The translations under genes were made by a program, and so were the position numbers. Below, piece after piece: positions 45,333 through 54,844 of a stretch of DNA of 64,000 nucleotides. This DNA is from Streptomyces sp. CGMCC 4.7035. Lineage in GTDB: Bacteria > Actinomycetota > Actinomycetes > Streptomycetales > Streptomycetaceae. The DNA is taken from positions 4,836,001-4,900,000 of the forward strand of contig NZ_CP134053.1 of NCBI RefSeq assembly GCF_031583065.1, written 5' to 3'. The notes beneath the pieces were generated by a model. The model was not told the DNA's origin, did not search any database, and saw nothing but the letters and a program-made list of their open reading frames with translations. Position 1 is the first letter of the stretch. The number at the start of each line of letters is the position of its first letter.

Positions 45333-46862
45333 ATGCCTGCTGACAGTTCTACTGTCACTGCCTCCGCCCGGACGGCCACCCCCGGGGCCTTGCCAGGCGG
45401 TCGGCACTTGGGTCTGGCGATGTTCGTGATCGCCGCGGCGCAGCTCATGGTCATCCTCGACGGGACGATCACGAACATCGCCCTGCCGAGCATCCAGACC
45501 GACCTCGACGTGTCCGACGCGAACCTGGCCTGGATCGTCAACTCGTACGCACTGGCCTTCGGCGGGCTGCTGCTGCTCGGCGGTCGGGCCGGAGACCTCT
45601 TCGGGCGACGACGTATGTTCCAGCTCGGTATCGCCGTGTTCACGTTGGCGTCGCTCCTCGGCGGACTCGCCGTGAACGAGGGCCTGTTGATCGGTGCCCG
45701 CATCCTGCAGGGAGTCGGCGCGGCCGTGGCCGCCCCCAGCGCCCTGTCGCTCATCGCCACGACGTTTCCTGAGGGCAAGCCGCGCAACAAGGCGATGGGC
45801 ATCTACGCCGCCATGGCGGGTATCGGTGCCACCGCTGGACTGCTGCTCGGCGGGATCCTGACCGATGTCCTGGACTGGCGGTGGGTGTTCTTCGTGAATG
45901 TCCCCATCGGCCTGGCAGTACTCGCCGGAACGAAGACCCTCGTCGAGGCCGAACGCCACCGCGGACGCCTCGACATCCCCGGCACGGTCACCGGCTCCGG
46001 CGGCCTGATCGCCCTCGTCTACGGCATCACCCGTGGCGGCGAGCACGGCTGGACCGACGGCGGCACCCTGGCGTCCTTCGCCGCCTCCGTCGTTCTGCTG
46101 GCCGTGTTCCTGTTCATCCAGGGCCGCACAGCGCACCCGATGATGCCGCTGCGCCTCTTCAGGGACCGTAACCGGTCCGGCAGTTACGCCACGATGCTGT
46201 TCATCGGCGCCGGCATGATGGCCACCTTCTACTTCCTTACCCTCTACATGCAGCTGATTCTCGGGTACAGCCCGGTGAAGACCGGCTTCGCCTATCTGCC
46301 CTTCAGTATCGGCATGGGCATTGCGGCCACGGCCAGTTCCAAGCTGCTGACCCGTCTCGCTCCGCGTCTCATCGCCGGGCCTGGGCTGCTTGTGGCCGCC
46401 GTGGGCATGTTCTGGTTCGCCACGCTCACGCCCGACTCGTCCTACACGGCGCATCTGATGCCGGCGATGTTCGTCACCGCGGTCGGTCTCGGCGCGAGCT
46501 TCGTGCCGATGACGCTGAGCGCCGTGAGTGGCGTCGAGCACCAGGACACCGGGATCGCGTCCGCGCTGCTGAACACCGCACATCAGATAGGCGGAGCCCT
46601 GGGGCTCGCCGTCCTGTCGACGGCTTCCACCTCGGCGGCCAACGACAGGCTGCCGGAGGCTGCCGCCTCCTTCTACCGAGGTCTGGCGGTCAAGGACTTC
46701 GGGCTGGTCGCGAATGCGGGCGAAGCACTCACCCACGGATACGGCGTGGCCTTTGCCACCGCGGGCGCCCTGTTCCTGTTCGGCCTGACGGTGACGGCGA
46801 TCGCCGTCACCGCTGGGAAGCAGCAGCCGTCGGAGGGGCCGGCGGTCATCCACATGGGATGA
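45333..46862 (+). CDS. MFS drug-efflux transporter (DHA2/EmrB-QacA type, 14 helices)
   Basis: 509 aa inner-membrane protein. Helix 1 motif D1 (LDGTITNIALPSIQ, about 44-57), motif A GRAGDLFGRRRMF (about 87-99), motif C-like GIGATAGLLLGG (about 161-172) and WRWVFFVNVPIG are all in place, and about 14 hydrophobic segments can be counted. Proton-driven export of drugs or metabolites. ATG at 45333 with GGGAG upstream. It is followed by an HxlR gene on the same strand, its probable regulator, beyond a hairpin. Confidence 0.92.
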   Translation: MPADSSTVTASARTATPGALPGGRHLGLAMFVIAAAQLMVILDGTITNIALPSIQTDLDVSDANLAWIVNSYALAFGGLLLLGGRAGDLFGRRRMFQLGIAVFTLASLLGGLAVNEGLLIGARILQGVGAAVAAPSALSLIATTFPEGKPRNKAMGIYAAMAGIGATAGLLLGGILTDVLDWRWVFFVNVPIGLAVLAGTKTLVEAERHRGRLDIPGTVTGSGGLIALVYGITRGGEHGWTDGGTLASFAASVVLLAVFLFIQGRTAHPMMPLRLFRDRNRSGSYATMLFIGAGMMATFYFLTLYMQLILGYSPVKTGFAYLPFSIGMGIAATASSKLLTRLAPRLIAGPGLLVAAVGMFWFATLTPDSSYTAHLMPAMFVTAVGLGASFVPMTLSAVSGVEHQDTGIASALLNTAHQIGGALGLAVLSTASTSAANDRLPEAAASFYRGLAVKDFGLVANAGEALTHGYGVAFATAGALFLFGLTVTAIAVTAGKQQPSEGPAVIHMG

Positions 46863-46902
46863 CCGACACCAGCCTCTGACCCTCGTCACTCACTGATGCG
46901 AA

Positions 46903-46947
46903 GACCGTGCCCGGGTGCCGCCGCCCCGGCCTCGCCCGGGCACGGTC
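46903..46947 (+). terminator. 13-bp inverted repeat between MFS and HxlR genes
   Basis: gaccgtgcccggg (46903-46915) and cccgggcacggtc (46935-46947). It can act as a terminator or attenuator, 40 bp before the HxlR start. Confidence 0.6.
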
Positions 46948-46986
46948 GCGCCCGACGGCATGAGCCTCGCATCGCTGGAGAACGCC

Positions 46987-47325
46987 ATGACTGACTCGCA
47001 GGAACCCGAAGTCCCGCCCTTGATAGGGGCGTTGATCCGTGCCTTCGCCTTGCTCGGCAAGCGCTGGAGCGGACTGGTGCTGACCGCTCTCGCCAAAGGC
47101 CCCACAGAATTCGCTGAAGTGCGCAAGCAGGTCCCGGGCATCAGCGACAGAATGCTCACGGAGCGACTTCGCGAACTTGCAGACGCCGGACTCGTCGTGC
47201 GGACCGTGCACCACGGCTCGCCGACGCGCTCGCAGTACGCCCTCACCGACCACGGCAACGCATTCCTCTTTCCGCTTGCCTCATTGGGGGTGTGGGCTGA
47301 GGAGCACCTGCCGCCGATGACATGA
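46987..47325 (+). CDS. HxlR family transcriptional regulator
   Basis: 112 aa single-domain winged-helix protein: ALLGKRWSGLVLTALAKGP (about 22-40), PGISDRMLTERLRELADAGLV (recognition helix, about 49-69), then the wing and YALTDHG. Length is normal. ATG at 46987, GGAG 8 bases upstream. Likely controls the MFS gene before it. No conserved Cys as in HypR/YodB redox sensors is visible. Confidence 0.9.
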   Translation: MTDSQEPEVPPLIGALIRAFALLGKRWSGLVLTALAKGPTEFAEVRKQVPGISDRMLTERLRELADAGLVVRTVHHGSPTRSQYALTDHGNAFLFPLASLGVWAEEHLPPMT

Positions 47326-47332
47326 GGCGCTG

Positions 47333-47500
47333 CGCGGCGTCCGTCTGGTCCTGGTGGCGGAGAACGATCGCCAGCTCCCGTGCTGCGGCCGCCGCTACGA
47401 GCGGCGAGCCGGAAATCTCGGCCCAGGTGCGCTCGGCGGTGAGCCGGGCACGGTCGTACGAGCCGAGCTTGATGAGGACAGCGGAAGTGAGGTCGTCGCC
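47333..47500 (-). pseudogene. TPR-type regulator fragment (tentative)
   Basis: Minus-strand frame reading SAVLIKLGSYDRARLTAERT and SPLVAAAARELAIVLRHQDQ is typical of the TPR-like helices that follow an XRE domain in Streptomyces regulators. Both ends are missing. The rest of 47501-47649 shows nothing. Confidence 0.35.
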
Positions 47501-47649
47501 CTGCTCAATCTCCTACAAGCGTACTCAGAGGACCTTGCGCACCAGATCGATCACCGGCTTTTGACCTATTGAGCTGTGCGTCGCGGCCGTCGTCCCGGCG
47601 CGGGGGCGACGGCCGCGACGCAGAGTGGGTTCACACCCGGGGCCGGTGC

Positions 47650-48786
47650 TCAGTCCGTGTCGAGCTGGCCGGGGTCAAAGGTTTCGTCGTCCAGCAGGCC
47701 GGTGGCGCCGCCGTCGAGGTGGGTCTGCATCTTGTGGGAGCGGGGCAGCATGGTCTTCTCGTAGGCGCGGATGGCGTCGGCGATCGTCTTGTGGCCTGCG
47801 ATGGCGAGGGCGAGCTCGCTGGCATCCAGCATCGCGAGGTTGACGCCGACGCCGAGCGGGGGCATGAGGTGGGCGGCGTCGCCGAGCAGGGTGACGGTGG
47901 GGTTGGATTCCCAGGTGTGCGGGACGGGCAGGGCGTAAATGGGGCGGTCGATGTAGGGGCCGTCGTTGTCAATGATCAGTTGGCGCAGGCTGGGTGCCCA
48001 GTCGCGGTAGCGGTCCAGGAGCAGGGTGCGGATCTGGTCGGTGTCCTGGCTGGTGAGTCCGGCTTGGGCCAGCCAGTCGGCGGTGTCGGCCTGGATGATG
48101 TAGACGCGGATGTGGCCGCCGCTGTTGCGCTGGGCGTACAGGCAGCGCTCGCCGTCGGCCGCCATGGCGCTGCCCTGTCCGACGAAGTCGGCGATGCCGT
48201 GGTGCTGGGTTTCGACGTCGTGGAACCAGGCTTCGAGGAAGTTGATGCCGGTGTGCTGGGGAGTGGCGGAGGACAGGACGCGCCGGACCTTGGACCAGGC
48301 GCCGTCCGCGCCGATGACGAGATCGGTTCCGATGACCGTGCCGTCGGCGAAGTGCAGTTGGCGGGGACCGTCAGCCGGGCCTTCGACGCTCTGCAGGGCA
48401 TGGCCCCAGCGGACGGTTCCGGGCTCCAGCGAGTTCAGGAGGAGGTCGCGCAGCTGACCGCGGTCGATCTCGGGGGCGGAGAGCTGTCCCTCGGCGGGAC
48501 GGTGGTGGAAGCGGAGCGTCCCGTCGACCGCGTCGAACTGCCGCATCTCCTGGCCCTCGGGGCGGGCGAGGCGAAGGAACTCCTCCAGCAGTCCGGCCTC
48601 CTTCAGGGCGACCTGGCCGTCGTCCGGGTGCAGGTCCAGGGTGCCGCCCTGGTTGCGGTCGTCGGGGCCGGAGGCAAGGTCGTAGACGGTCACGGCGATT
48701 CCGTTCAGCTGGAGGGTACGCGCGCAGGTCAGGCCGCCGGGGCCGGCGCCGATGATGGCGATGCGGGGCGTGGGTGTGGTGGTCAT
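47650..48786 (-). CDS. FAD-dependent monooxygenase, TetX-like
   Basis: 378 aa class A flavoprotein. GAGPGGLTCARTLQLNG (about 12-28), the TetX-type GGTLDLHPDDGQ (about 47-58), GADGAWSKVR (about 156-165) and GDAAHLMPPLGVGVN (about 298-312) are all intact. Members hydroxylate drugs such as tetracyclines or phenolic metabolites with NADPH and O2. ATG at 48786 with GGAG eight bases upstream, 62 bp after the broken MFS gene, so it probably shares its promoter and the TetR control. Confidence 0.9.
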   Translation of the reverse strand: MTTTPTPRIAIIGAGPGGLTCARTLQLNGIAVTVYDLASGPDDRNQGGTLDLHPDDGQVALKEAGLLEEFLRLARPEGQEMRQFDAVDGTLRFHHRPAEGQLSAPEIDRGQLRDLLLNSLEPGTVRWGHALQSVEGPADGPRQLHFADGTVIGTDLVIGADGAWSKVRRVLSSATPQHTGINFLEAWFHDVETQHHGIADFVGQGSAMAADGERCLYAQRNSGGHIRVYIIQADTADWLAQAGLTSQDTDQIRTLLLDRYRDWAPSLRQLIIDNDGPYIDRPIYALPVPHTWESNPTVTLLGDAAHLMPPLGVGVNLAMLDASELALAIAGHKTIADAIRAYEKTMLPRSHKMQTHLDGGATGLLDDETFDPGQLDTD

Positions 48787-48848
48787 GGTGGTGCTCCGTT
48801 CCTGTCGTCCGGCATGGGGCCGGGCACTTGCTTGGAGGGGGGTGGTCG

Positions 48849-50170
48849 TCACGCGCTGGTGGCGGGGGCGGTGGCCTCGTCGGGGGTGGCGGCGGGTGAG
48901 GGCCCGGCCGCCTTCAGCGGCACTTCGAGCACGAACAGTGCGGCGACCACGGCGAGGGCGCACAGGATGGCGGCGGTGAGGAAGATGTGGCTGGTGCCGC
49001 TGGCCACCGCCTGCAGGTAGGCGTCTTTGACTCCGGCCGACAGCTGCTGAAGGGCCGTGGCGTCGACCTCGGTGCCGCCGGTGCCGGACAGGTGTCCTTG
49101 GAGGGCTCGGGTGAACATCGAGCCGAAGACGGCGACGCCGAGGGAGCCGCCCAGGGTGCGGAAGAGGTTGATGGAGCTGCCGACGCCACCCATGTCGCGC
49201 AACGGGACGCTGTTCTGTGCGATGGCTTCGCCATCTGCATGGCGAAGCCCAGACCTATGCCGACGAGCACCATGTAGAGGCCGGCGAGCAGGCGTGAGGT
49301 GTCGGGGTCCATGGTCGCCAGCAGGCACAGGCCGACGGCGAGGAAGAGCGTGCCGAGCACGGGGAAGATCTTGTACCGGCCCGTGGCGGACATGATCTTG
49401 CCCGCGATGGTCGAGACGATCAGGACCGGGACCATCATGGGCAGCATCAGCAGGCAGGAGTTGGTCGCGGAGGCGCCCTGCACGGTCTGCTGGAACAGCG
49501 GCAGGTACAGGCCCGCGCCGAAGGTGACCGCGCCGACCGCAAGGAGGATGGCCATCGAGAGCGGGAAGTTGCGGTGGCCGGTGAACACCGAAAGGGGCAC
49601 CAGCGGCTCGTCGGCCCGCTTCTCCACGATCACGAACAGCACCAGGCCGACGACGGTCACGGCGCCGAGGCCGAGGATCTGCCAAGAGGTCCAGGCGTAG
49701 GTGGTGCCCGCCCAGCTCGCGCCCAGCACCAGCGCGCTGATGGAGGCGGTGAGCAGGGCGATGCCGGGCCAGTCGAAGGTCACTTTGTGGCGCTGGGCGG
49801 GCACCTGCAGCTTCCACCCGAGCCATGCCAGGGCGACCAGGCCGATCGGCAGGTTGACGTAGAAGGCCCAGCGCCAGTCGAAGTGGCCGGTGACGAACCG
49901 GCCGAACAGCGGGCCGCCGACGGTGCCGATGGCCATGACGGCGGCGGTCATGCATGTGGTGACGGCGGTGACCAGGGTGTAGGCGGTGACGACCCAGGAG
50001 ATGCGCTCCAGGCCGCCCAGCTCGCCCACGACCGTCGGCATGGCGGTGCTGACCACCATGTTGTCGAGCATGGACAGCAGCATCGCGAGCATGCCGCCGA
50101 GCATCACCCAGCGCACATTCTTCGGCGGCGCCGCGGGCGCGGCAGCAGGCGCTGGGGCGGTTGCGGACAT
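48849..50170 (-). pseudogene. MFS efflux transporter (EmrB type) with internal deletion and frameshift
   Basis: ATG at 50170. Helix 1 with LSMLDNMVVSTAMPTVVGEL is normal, but after TAYTLVTAVTT the sequence jumps to CMTAAVMAIGTVGGPLFG, so about 60 residues covering helices 3-5 and motif A are missing in frame (junction near 49960). A one-base-type frameshift near 49230 then separates GIGLGFAMQMA from AIAQNSVPLRDMG; the last 130 residues lie in the second frame. Divergent from a TetR gene and followed by the TetX-like gene. Confidence 0.85.
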
Positions 50171-50263
50171 GACTGATCACTTCTTCCGGAGGACAAGGGG
50201 GTGACGGATGAAGGCGGACAGCTCCAGGGGCCGCCACACCAAAAAAGCACACCGGAGCCATAA

Positions 50264-50300
50264 GTGCAACGAGTTAACTTTTTAATCCGTGCCACCTATG
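50264..50300. promoter_or_regulatory. AT-rich operator/promoter region between MFS and TetR genes
   Basis: Contains the palindrome AGTTAACT (about 50273-50280) in an AT-rich context between the divergent starts, a plausible TetR-type operator. Confidence 0.4.
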
Positions 50301-50315
50301 GTGTAGATTCCTGGT

Positions 50316-50918
50316 ATGCCTGATGACACAGCCTCCGCACCGCTGGGGCGCCGCGAGCGCAAGAAGGCCGCCACCCGCGAGGCCATCGCCGACGCAGCCC
50401 TGCACCTCTTCCTGGAGCGCGGCTACGACAATGTCGGCATCCGCGAGATCGCGGACGCCGCCGACGTGTCCACCACCACGCTGTTCAAGCACTTCTCCGG
50501 CAAGGAAGCCCTCGTCTTCGACCGGCAGGACGAGATGAAGGCCCTCCAGCTCATCTCGGTGCGCGAACGCCCCCAGGGCCAGTCCGTCCCGGCCGCCCTG
50601 CGCGAGCACGCCCTGCGCTACCGGCAGCTCCGCCCTGGCGACGAACCAGGCGTCGCCGCCTTTCTCGAACTGGTCAACAGCACCCCGGCCCTGCTCGACT
50701 ACCAGCACGCCACATGGCTGGAGAACACAGCCGCTCTGGCCCAGGTCATCGCCGAGGAAAGCGGCCTTTCCGCAGACGACCCGGCCTGCACCGCTCTGGC
50801 CCACTTCGCCCTCGAAGCACCCCGCGCCGCCCGCCGACACCACGACAGCACCGAAGCCCTCAACCGCGCCTTCGACCTGCTCGAAAAGGGCTGGGAGAGC
50901 ATTACCTCACAGGCGTAA
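50316..50918 (+). CDS. TetR/AcrR family regulator
   Basis: 200 aa. Helix-turn-helix in residues about 12-60: REAIADAALHLFLERGYDNVG, then DVSTTTLFKHFSGKEAL. Complete helical ligand domain follows. Divergent from the MFS/TetX-like unit, so it is probably its repressor. ATG at 50316. Intact although its transporter target is broken. Confidence 0.92.
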   Translation: MPDDTASAPLGRRERKKAATREAIADAALHLFLERGYDNVGIREIADAADVSTTTLFKHFSGKEALVFDRQDEMKALQLISVRERPQGQSVPAALREHALRYRQLRPGDEPGVAAFLELVNSTPALLDYQHATWLENTAALAQVIAEESGLSADDPACTALAHFALEAPRAARRHHDSTEALNRAFDLLEKGWESITSQA

Positions 50919-51091
50919 CCGACCGCTTCCAGAGGCCGAAGTCGCGGAGCCCCGCGTTGCGAACTCATGGTGAAACGATCAGTTGGTGACTGATGCCACG
51001 CCCAGGTGACAACTGTCTCGCCCAGTCACAACTTGCCCAGGGCCGCCTGGGCAAGCCCTCGTTGTCGGTGGCGGCTGCGAGGCTGGAGGAC

Positions 51092-51675
51092 ATGGGCAGC
51101 GACGATGAGCAGCTGCTGCGCGGCCGACCATACGGCTACGGCCCCAAGGGCGCTGTCAAGCCGCGATGCTGGTCAGCTCTGGCTGCGCTTAATCCCTTGT
51201 GGCTGGTGAAGCGCCCTTCCACCATTGCCCCTTCGTCTCTCTCCACTCCGCCTTCGAGAGCTCCTTCTACGGGCTCTACTTCGCAGCCTCCCGCCTTGAC
51301 CGGCAGCGCTTCGCCCTCGCAGACGACCCGGAGAAGTACCGCGACGTCACGGAAGCTCGACGGCCAGGGCATTTCAGGCAGCATGGCCCAACGACGCGCT
51401 CACGAAGGCGATGTCGGACCTGAGGTCCGACCCCTTCTACGACCGACTGGCCAAGATCCGAAACCTCCTGGCGCACCGGATCGCGCCAGGGTTCGAGCAC
51501 CGGCTCACCCTGCAAGCCCACGTGGGGGGGAGTGGGCGGCGAGCAGGAGGAGTACGAACTTGCGTGGCAGGGGGAGCCACTCGCCACGATGATCCCCTCG
51601 ACCCTGACGCAGGCGGAGGAGAAGCTCGGCGTTCTGTGGGACGCGGCAGGAGCCTTCTGCGCTTCACGACAGTGA
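51092..51675 (+). pseudogene. HEPN-like protein gene with several frameshifts
   Basis: The protein must be read across three frames: MGSDDEQLLRGRPYGYGPKG, then SLHSAFESSFYGLYFAASRL, then DPFYDRLAKIRNLLAHRIAP, then GEQEEYELAWQGEPLATMIP to a stop near 51675. The RNLLAHR box after a long helix is the R-x(4-6)-H motif of HEPN domains, which are often RNases in toxin or defence systems. At least three frame changes make it inactive. 50919-51091 has nothing recognisable. Confidence 0.5.
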
Positions 51676-51823
51676 GCCCGGTCCTGGGCGACAACAGCCC
51701 AGGGCACTACCCGCCGCGGGCGTCCCGGGCTTCCTGCCGGCGAGGTCGACCGCTACCTCGCGCCCGGTCTGCAGCTGTCGGCCGTCTCCCCCGCCCCGTA
51801 CCAGGCGGTCTCCGTCGAGCAGG

Positions 51824-52408
51824 TTGCCCTCGGGCAGCGACTTCACGAGCGGCCAGGAGAGCGTCGACGGCGTGCTGAAACAGCAGGGCGACCCGCACGA
51901 CGACGGCCACGGCCGCCCGTTCACCACCCAGCAGCCCAACACCCACGCCGCGTGGGCCGAGGGCTACCTCTCCAAGGAACGCGACCAGTACGCGAACGGC
52001 GACGGTATCGTCTACTACCCCGGGTCCACCGCCGAGGTCCCGGACGGCTCCAACGACCGTGACGTGCAGTACACACTGACCGACATCTTCGCCTCGAACA
52101 GCGTGTGGGAGAACCGCAACCTGACCACGCTGTTCGCGACGCCGAACGACTTCGCAGGCGACGACAGCTCCAACCCGTACGGCGCCGAGTGCGGCGAGGG
52201 CGGAGTCCTCGGCCCCGCCAACGGCTCGTGCGACACCGACGCGGCCAACCCGCCCTGGGCCTGGGACGACGCCGACGACCTGCCCGGCCGGGGCTACCTT
52301 GCCACCAACCCCGCCGAACTCGTCTGGGACTACTTCGACTGGACCGGCAACCCCTCCTCGCCCGACCTCGCCTACACCTGGGACCAGTACAGCGACATCA
52401 CCTCGTGA
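51824..52408 (+). CDS. Hypothetical protein, probably N-truncated
   Basis: 194 codons of acidic, Asp/Gly/Asn/Tyr-rich sequence (GIVYYPGSTAEVPDGSNDR, later WDDADDLPGRGYLATNP, ending WDQYSDITS). Composition is that of a secreted or surface protein, but no signal peptide exists and upstream sequence appears to continue in another frame (about 51720-51820), so this may be the tail of a larger broken gene. I do not recognise the family. Confidence 0.45.
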   Translation: MPSGSDFTSGQESVDGVLKQQGDPHDDGHGRPFTTQQPNTHAAWAEGYLSKERDQYANGDGIVYYPGSTAEVPDGSNDRDVQYTLTDIFASNSVWENRNLTTLFATPNDFAGDDSSNPYGAECGEGGVLGPANGSCDTDAANPPWAWDDADDLPGRGYLATNPAELVWDYFDWTGNPSSPDLAYTWDQYSDITS

Positions 52409-52507
52409 CGCCCTGCCCTGCGGGGGGGGTGCCCTATGTGTTTGGTCAAGGTCGGAGACCAGTAGGTTCGTGTGGTTGAGGGTGGAGGCCAGGCCGTAGG
52501 GGTGTGC

Positions 52508-52741
52508 ATGAGCGATAGCCAGGTGACGATCAAGCTCACGAGTGACGAGGCACTGGTGCTGTCGCACTGGCTGGAGAAGCTGCAGATGACGGACCTCCGT
52601 CGCGTTGTCGACGATCCGGCGGTCTGGGCCCCGATCCACCGAATCGCCGGAACGCTGGACAAAGCGCTTCCTGAGCTGTTCGCGCCTGACTTCGACCAGC
52701 GGCTTGAGGCCGCTCGTCAGCGGCTTCGGCCGGAGGACTGA
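52508..52741 (+). CDS. Small conserved Streptomyces protein
   Basis: 77 aa, MSDSQVTIKLTSDEALVLSH start, amphipathic helices (LEKLQMTDLRRVVDD, RLEAARQRLRPED). Balanced composition and clear ATG at 52508 suggest a real gene. Similar short proteins are widespread in Streptomyces; function unknown. Confidence 0.65.
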   Translation: MSDSQVTIKLTSDEALVLSHWLEKLQMTDLRRVVDDPAVWAPIHRIAGTLDKALPELFAPDFDQRLEAARQRLRPED

Positions 52742-52758
52742 CTGATCGGCCTGAACCC

Positions 52759-53155
52759 TCACCTGGCCGCCGCGGGTTGGGGCTCGTAGAAGGTTCCGTC
52801 GCGGAGCATCGCGAAGAGGACGTCAGCCCGGCGTCTGGCGAGGCAGAGCAGGGCCTGGGTGTGGTGCTTTCCCTGGGCGATCTTCTTGTCGTAGTAGGCC
52901 CGGGATGCTGGGTCGCCCAGGGCAGCGAATGCGGAGAGGAAGAAGGCCCGTTTGAGCTGCTTGTTTCCTCTCCTGGAGGGCTGTTCGCCGCGGATCGAGG
53001 AGCCCGAACTCCGGGTCGCGGGGGCGAGACCCGCATAGGCGGCAAGGTGGCCGGCGGTCGGGAAGGTGCTGCCGTCGCCGACCTCGATGAGGATGCGGGC
53101 TCCGGTCCTGACGCCAACTCCCGGCATGGACGTCAGGACTTTGGAAAGAGACATC
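52759..53155 (-). pseudogene. IS110 transposase A, C-terminal part (split by IS110 B)
   Basis: Carries the complete transposase-20 domain: SMPGVGVRTGARILIEVG, FPTAGHLAAYAGLAP, RGNKQLKRAFF and the usual tail. It begins abruptly at LSKVLTS, exactly where the fragment at 54845-55669 (ending LEAHP) leaves off, so both are halves of one gene. Confidence 0.9.
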
Positions 53156-53171
53156 CGATGCGGTTGATCTG

Positions 53172-54413
53172 TCAAGCGGCAACGGAGAGTTGAGGAGCTT
53201 GGGGAACGGGGAATGCGGTGGCTTCGTCGTAGCGGGTTCGTTTGGTGAGGCAGTGGTGGAGGCAGCCGAGCATGCGGTTGAAGAGGTTGCGCTGGGCGGC
53301 GGTGTGGCGGTCGCCGTCGGCCCGTCGGCGGTCGTAGTGGGCGCGGGCGCCCGGTGAGGCGGTCAGTGCGGCGAAGGCCCAGACGTAGCCGACCGAGGCC
53401 AGGCGCTGGTTCTTGACCCGGCGGGCCATGACCGCGAGGCTTCTGCCGGACGCCCGGGTGACCGGCGCGGCCCCGGCGAAGGCTTTGAGTCCCTTCGCGT
53501 CGGAGAAGCGGGATCGGTCGTCGCCGATCTCGGCGAGCACCCGGGCGCCGGTGAGAGACCCGAGCCCTGGAAAGCTGGTGATGATCTCGGCGTCCGGGTG
53601 TGCTTCAAAAGACTCCACCGCGGCAGCCGTCAGATCGTCTGCGCTGGTGCAGGCGGCGTCGAGCTGTCTCAGCAAAGCGATCGCCTGGCGGCCCATGGCC
53701 TGTTCGACTTGCGGAAGCTGCCGCATCTGCGGGACCCGCAGGGCCTGGCGGAGCCGTTCGGCTTCCGCCTCGATGCCGCGCTGGCGGCCGGCCTTCTTCA
53801 GGAGCGAGCACAGCTGGGTGCGGGTGAGCTTGGCGGCCTGTTCCGGGGTGGGGGCGGCGGCCAGTACGACGCGGGCTGCCTTCGTGCACAGTCCTTCGCG
53901 TCTGGGCTGGAAAGCCGCGAGGAAGCCTGGGAAGTATTCGCGCAGGTGGGAGCGGAGTTTGTTGCCAGCCTGAGTGCGGTCCCAGACGGCGTCCTGCTGG
54001 GCGCGGGCCAGGACGGCGATGGCCTGGGCGAGTTCACTGTCGTCGGGCAGCGGTCGGTGGGCGGCCCTGTCGGTGCGCAGGATGTTCGCCAGCACCATAG
54101 CGTCGAGGTGGTCGGACTTCTTGCGGGCGACCGCGTGCCGGTCGCGATAGCGAGCAGCTGCCATCGGGTTGATCGCGTAGATGGGACGCTTGGTGGCTCG
54201 AAGGCAGGCCACGAGCAGGCCGCGGGAGGTTTCGATCGCCACCGGGATCGGGGCGTCCTCGCTGTCGCCGTGCGTGGTGAGAAGGCCCAGGAGTTGTTGC
54301 AGGCCCGCGGCGTCGTCGGTGATCCGGGCCCGGGCTAACAGGGTTCCCTCGTGGTCGACCAGGGCGACGTCGTGATGGTCGTTGGCCCAGTCGATCCCGC
54401 AGGTGACGGTCAT
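53172..54413 (-). CDS. IS110 family transposase B
   Basis: 413 aa. N-terminal DEDD domain: GIDWANDHHDVALVDHEG (first Asp about 7), VAIETSRGLL, RKKSDHLDAMVLANIL. C-terminal transposase-20 domain: ITSFPGLGSLTGARVLAEIG, AFAGAAPVTRASG with the Ser region. ATG at 54413. Full length and apparently functional. Confidence 0.93.
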   Translation of the reverse strand: MTVTCGIDWANDHHDVALVDHEGTLLARARITDDAAGLQQLLGLLTTHGDSEDAPIPVAIETSRGLLVACLRATKRPIYAINPMAAARYRDRHAVARKKSDHLDAMVLANILRTDRAAHRPLPDDSELAQAIAVLARAQQDAVWDRTQAGNKLRSHLREYFPGFLAAFQPRREGLCTKAARVVLAAAPTPEQAAKLTRTQLCSLLKKAGRQRGIEAEAERLRQALRVPQMRQLPQVEQAMGRQAIALLRQLDAACTSADDLTAAAVESFEAHPDAEIITSFPGLGSLTGARVLAEIGDDRSRFSDAKGLKAFAGAAPVTRASGRSLAVMARRVKNQRLASVGYVWAFAALTASPGARAHYDRRRADGDRHTAAQRNLFNRMLGCLHHCLTKRTRYDEATAFPVPQAPQLSVAA

Positions 54414-54844
54414 CGTGTCGTTTTCGTCCTCTCGGTCAGGGGCGTGTTGCTGCTGGTCGCAGCCGTGCGGGGGCACGCGTCTCCCTAATGGAAGGGCTCG
54501 ATGGCCCAGCATCCGATTAGCCGTTCGTGACCCCAGCGACCCGCGGGGTCCTCGGTCTGCTCAGGAGCTCGGCGGCTCCAGGCTTTGTAAGAGGTGATCC
54601 CCGCGGGTGGCTCGGACCACGGACTTCAACGATCCGATCGTCGTGCTGGATGCGGTAGTTGCGTCCGGTCTCGTGGTACTGAACGGTGCCGAGGCCGGCG
54701 CTTGTCCAACGGCTCGAGGGCCCAGGCGTACTCTGCGGCTTCCCGGCACCGATCACCACCACGATGTATCGCGCTTGCTGAAGCGGGGCCCGCAGTCTCT
54801 TTCAGGGCCTCGACGGGCCGGGGTGGGCCTGGCGGTGCCCCGCT
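54414..54844. ncRNA. Non-coding region of IS110 B, possible bridge-RNA segment
   Basis: 431 bp upstream of transposase B with no credible ORF. By analogy with characterised IS110 elements (IS621), the region between the left end and the transposase gene encodes a bridge RNA. I did not derive a fold; this is inference from family knowledge. Confidence 0.3.

Noticed and set aside
45162..46889. 575-codon minus-strand open frame
   Set aside because: Antisense of the MFS efflux gene; Gly/Glu/His-rich shadow composition.
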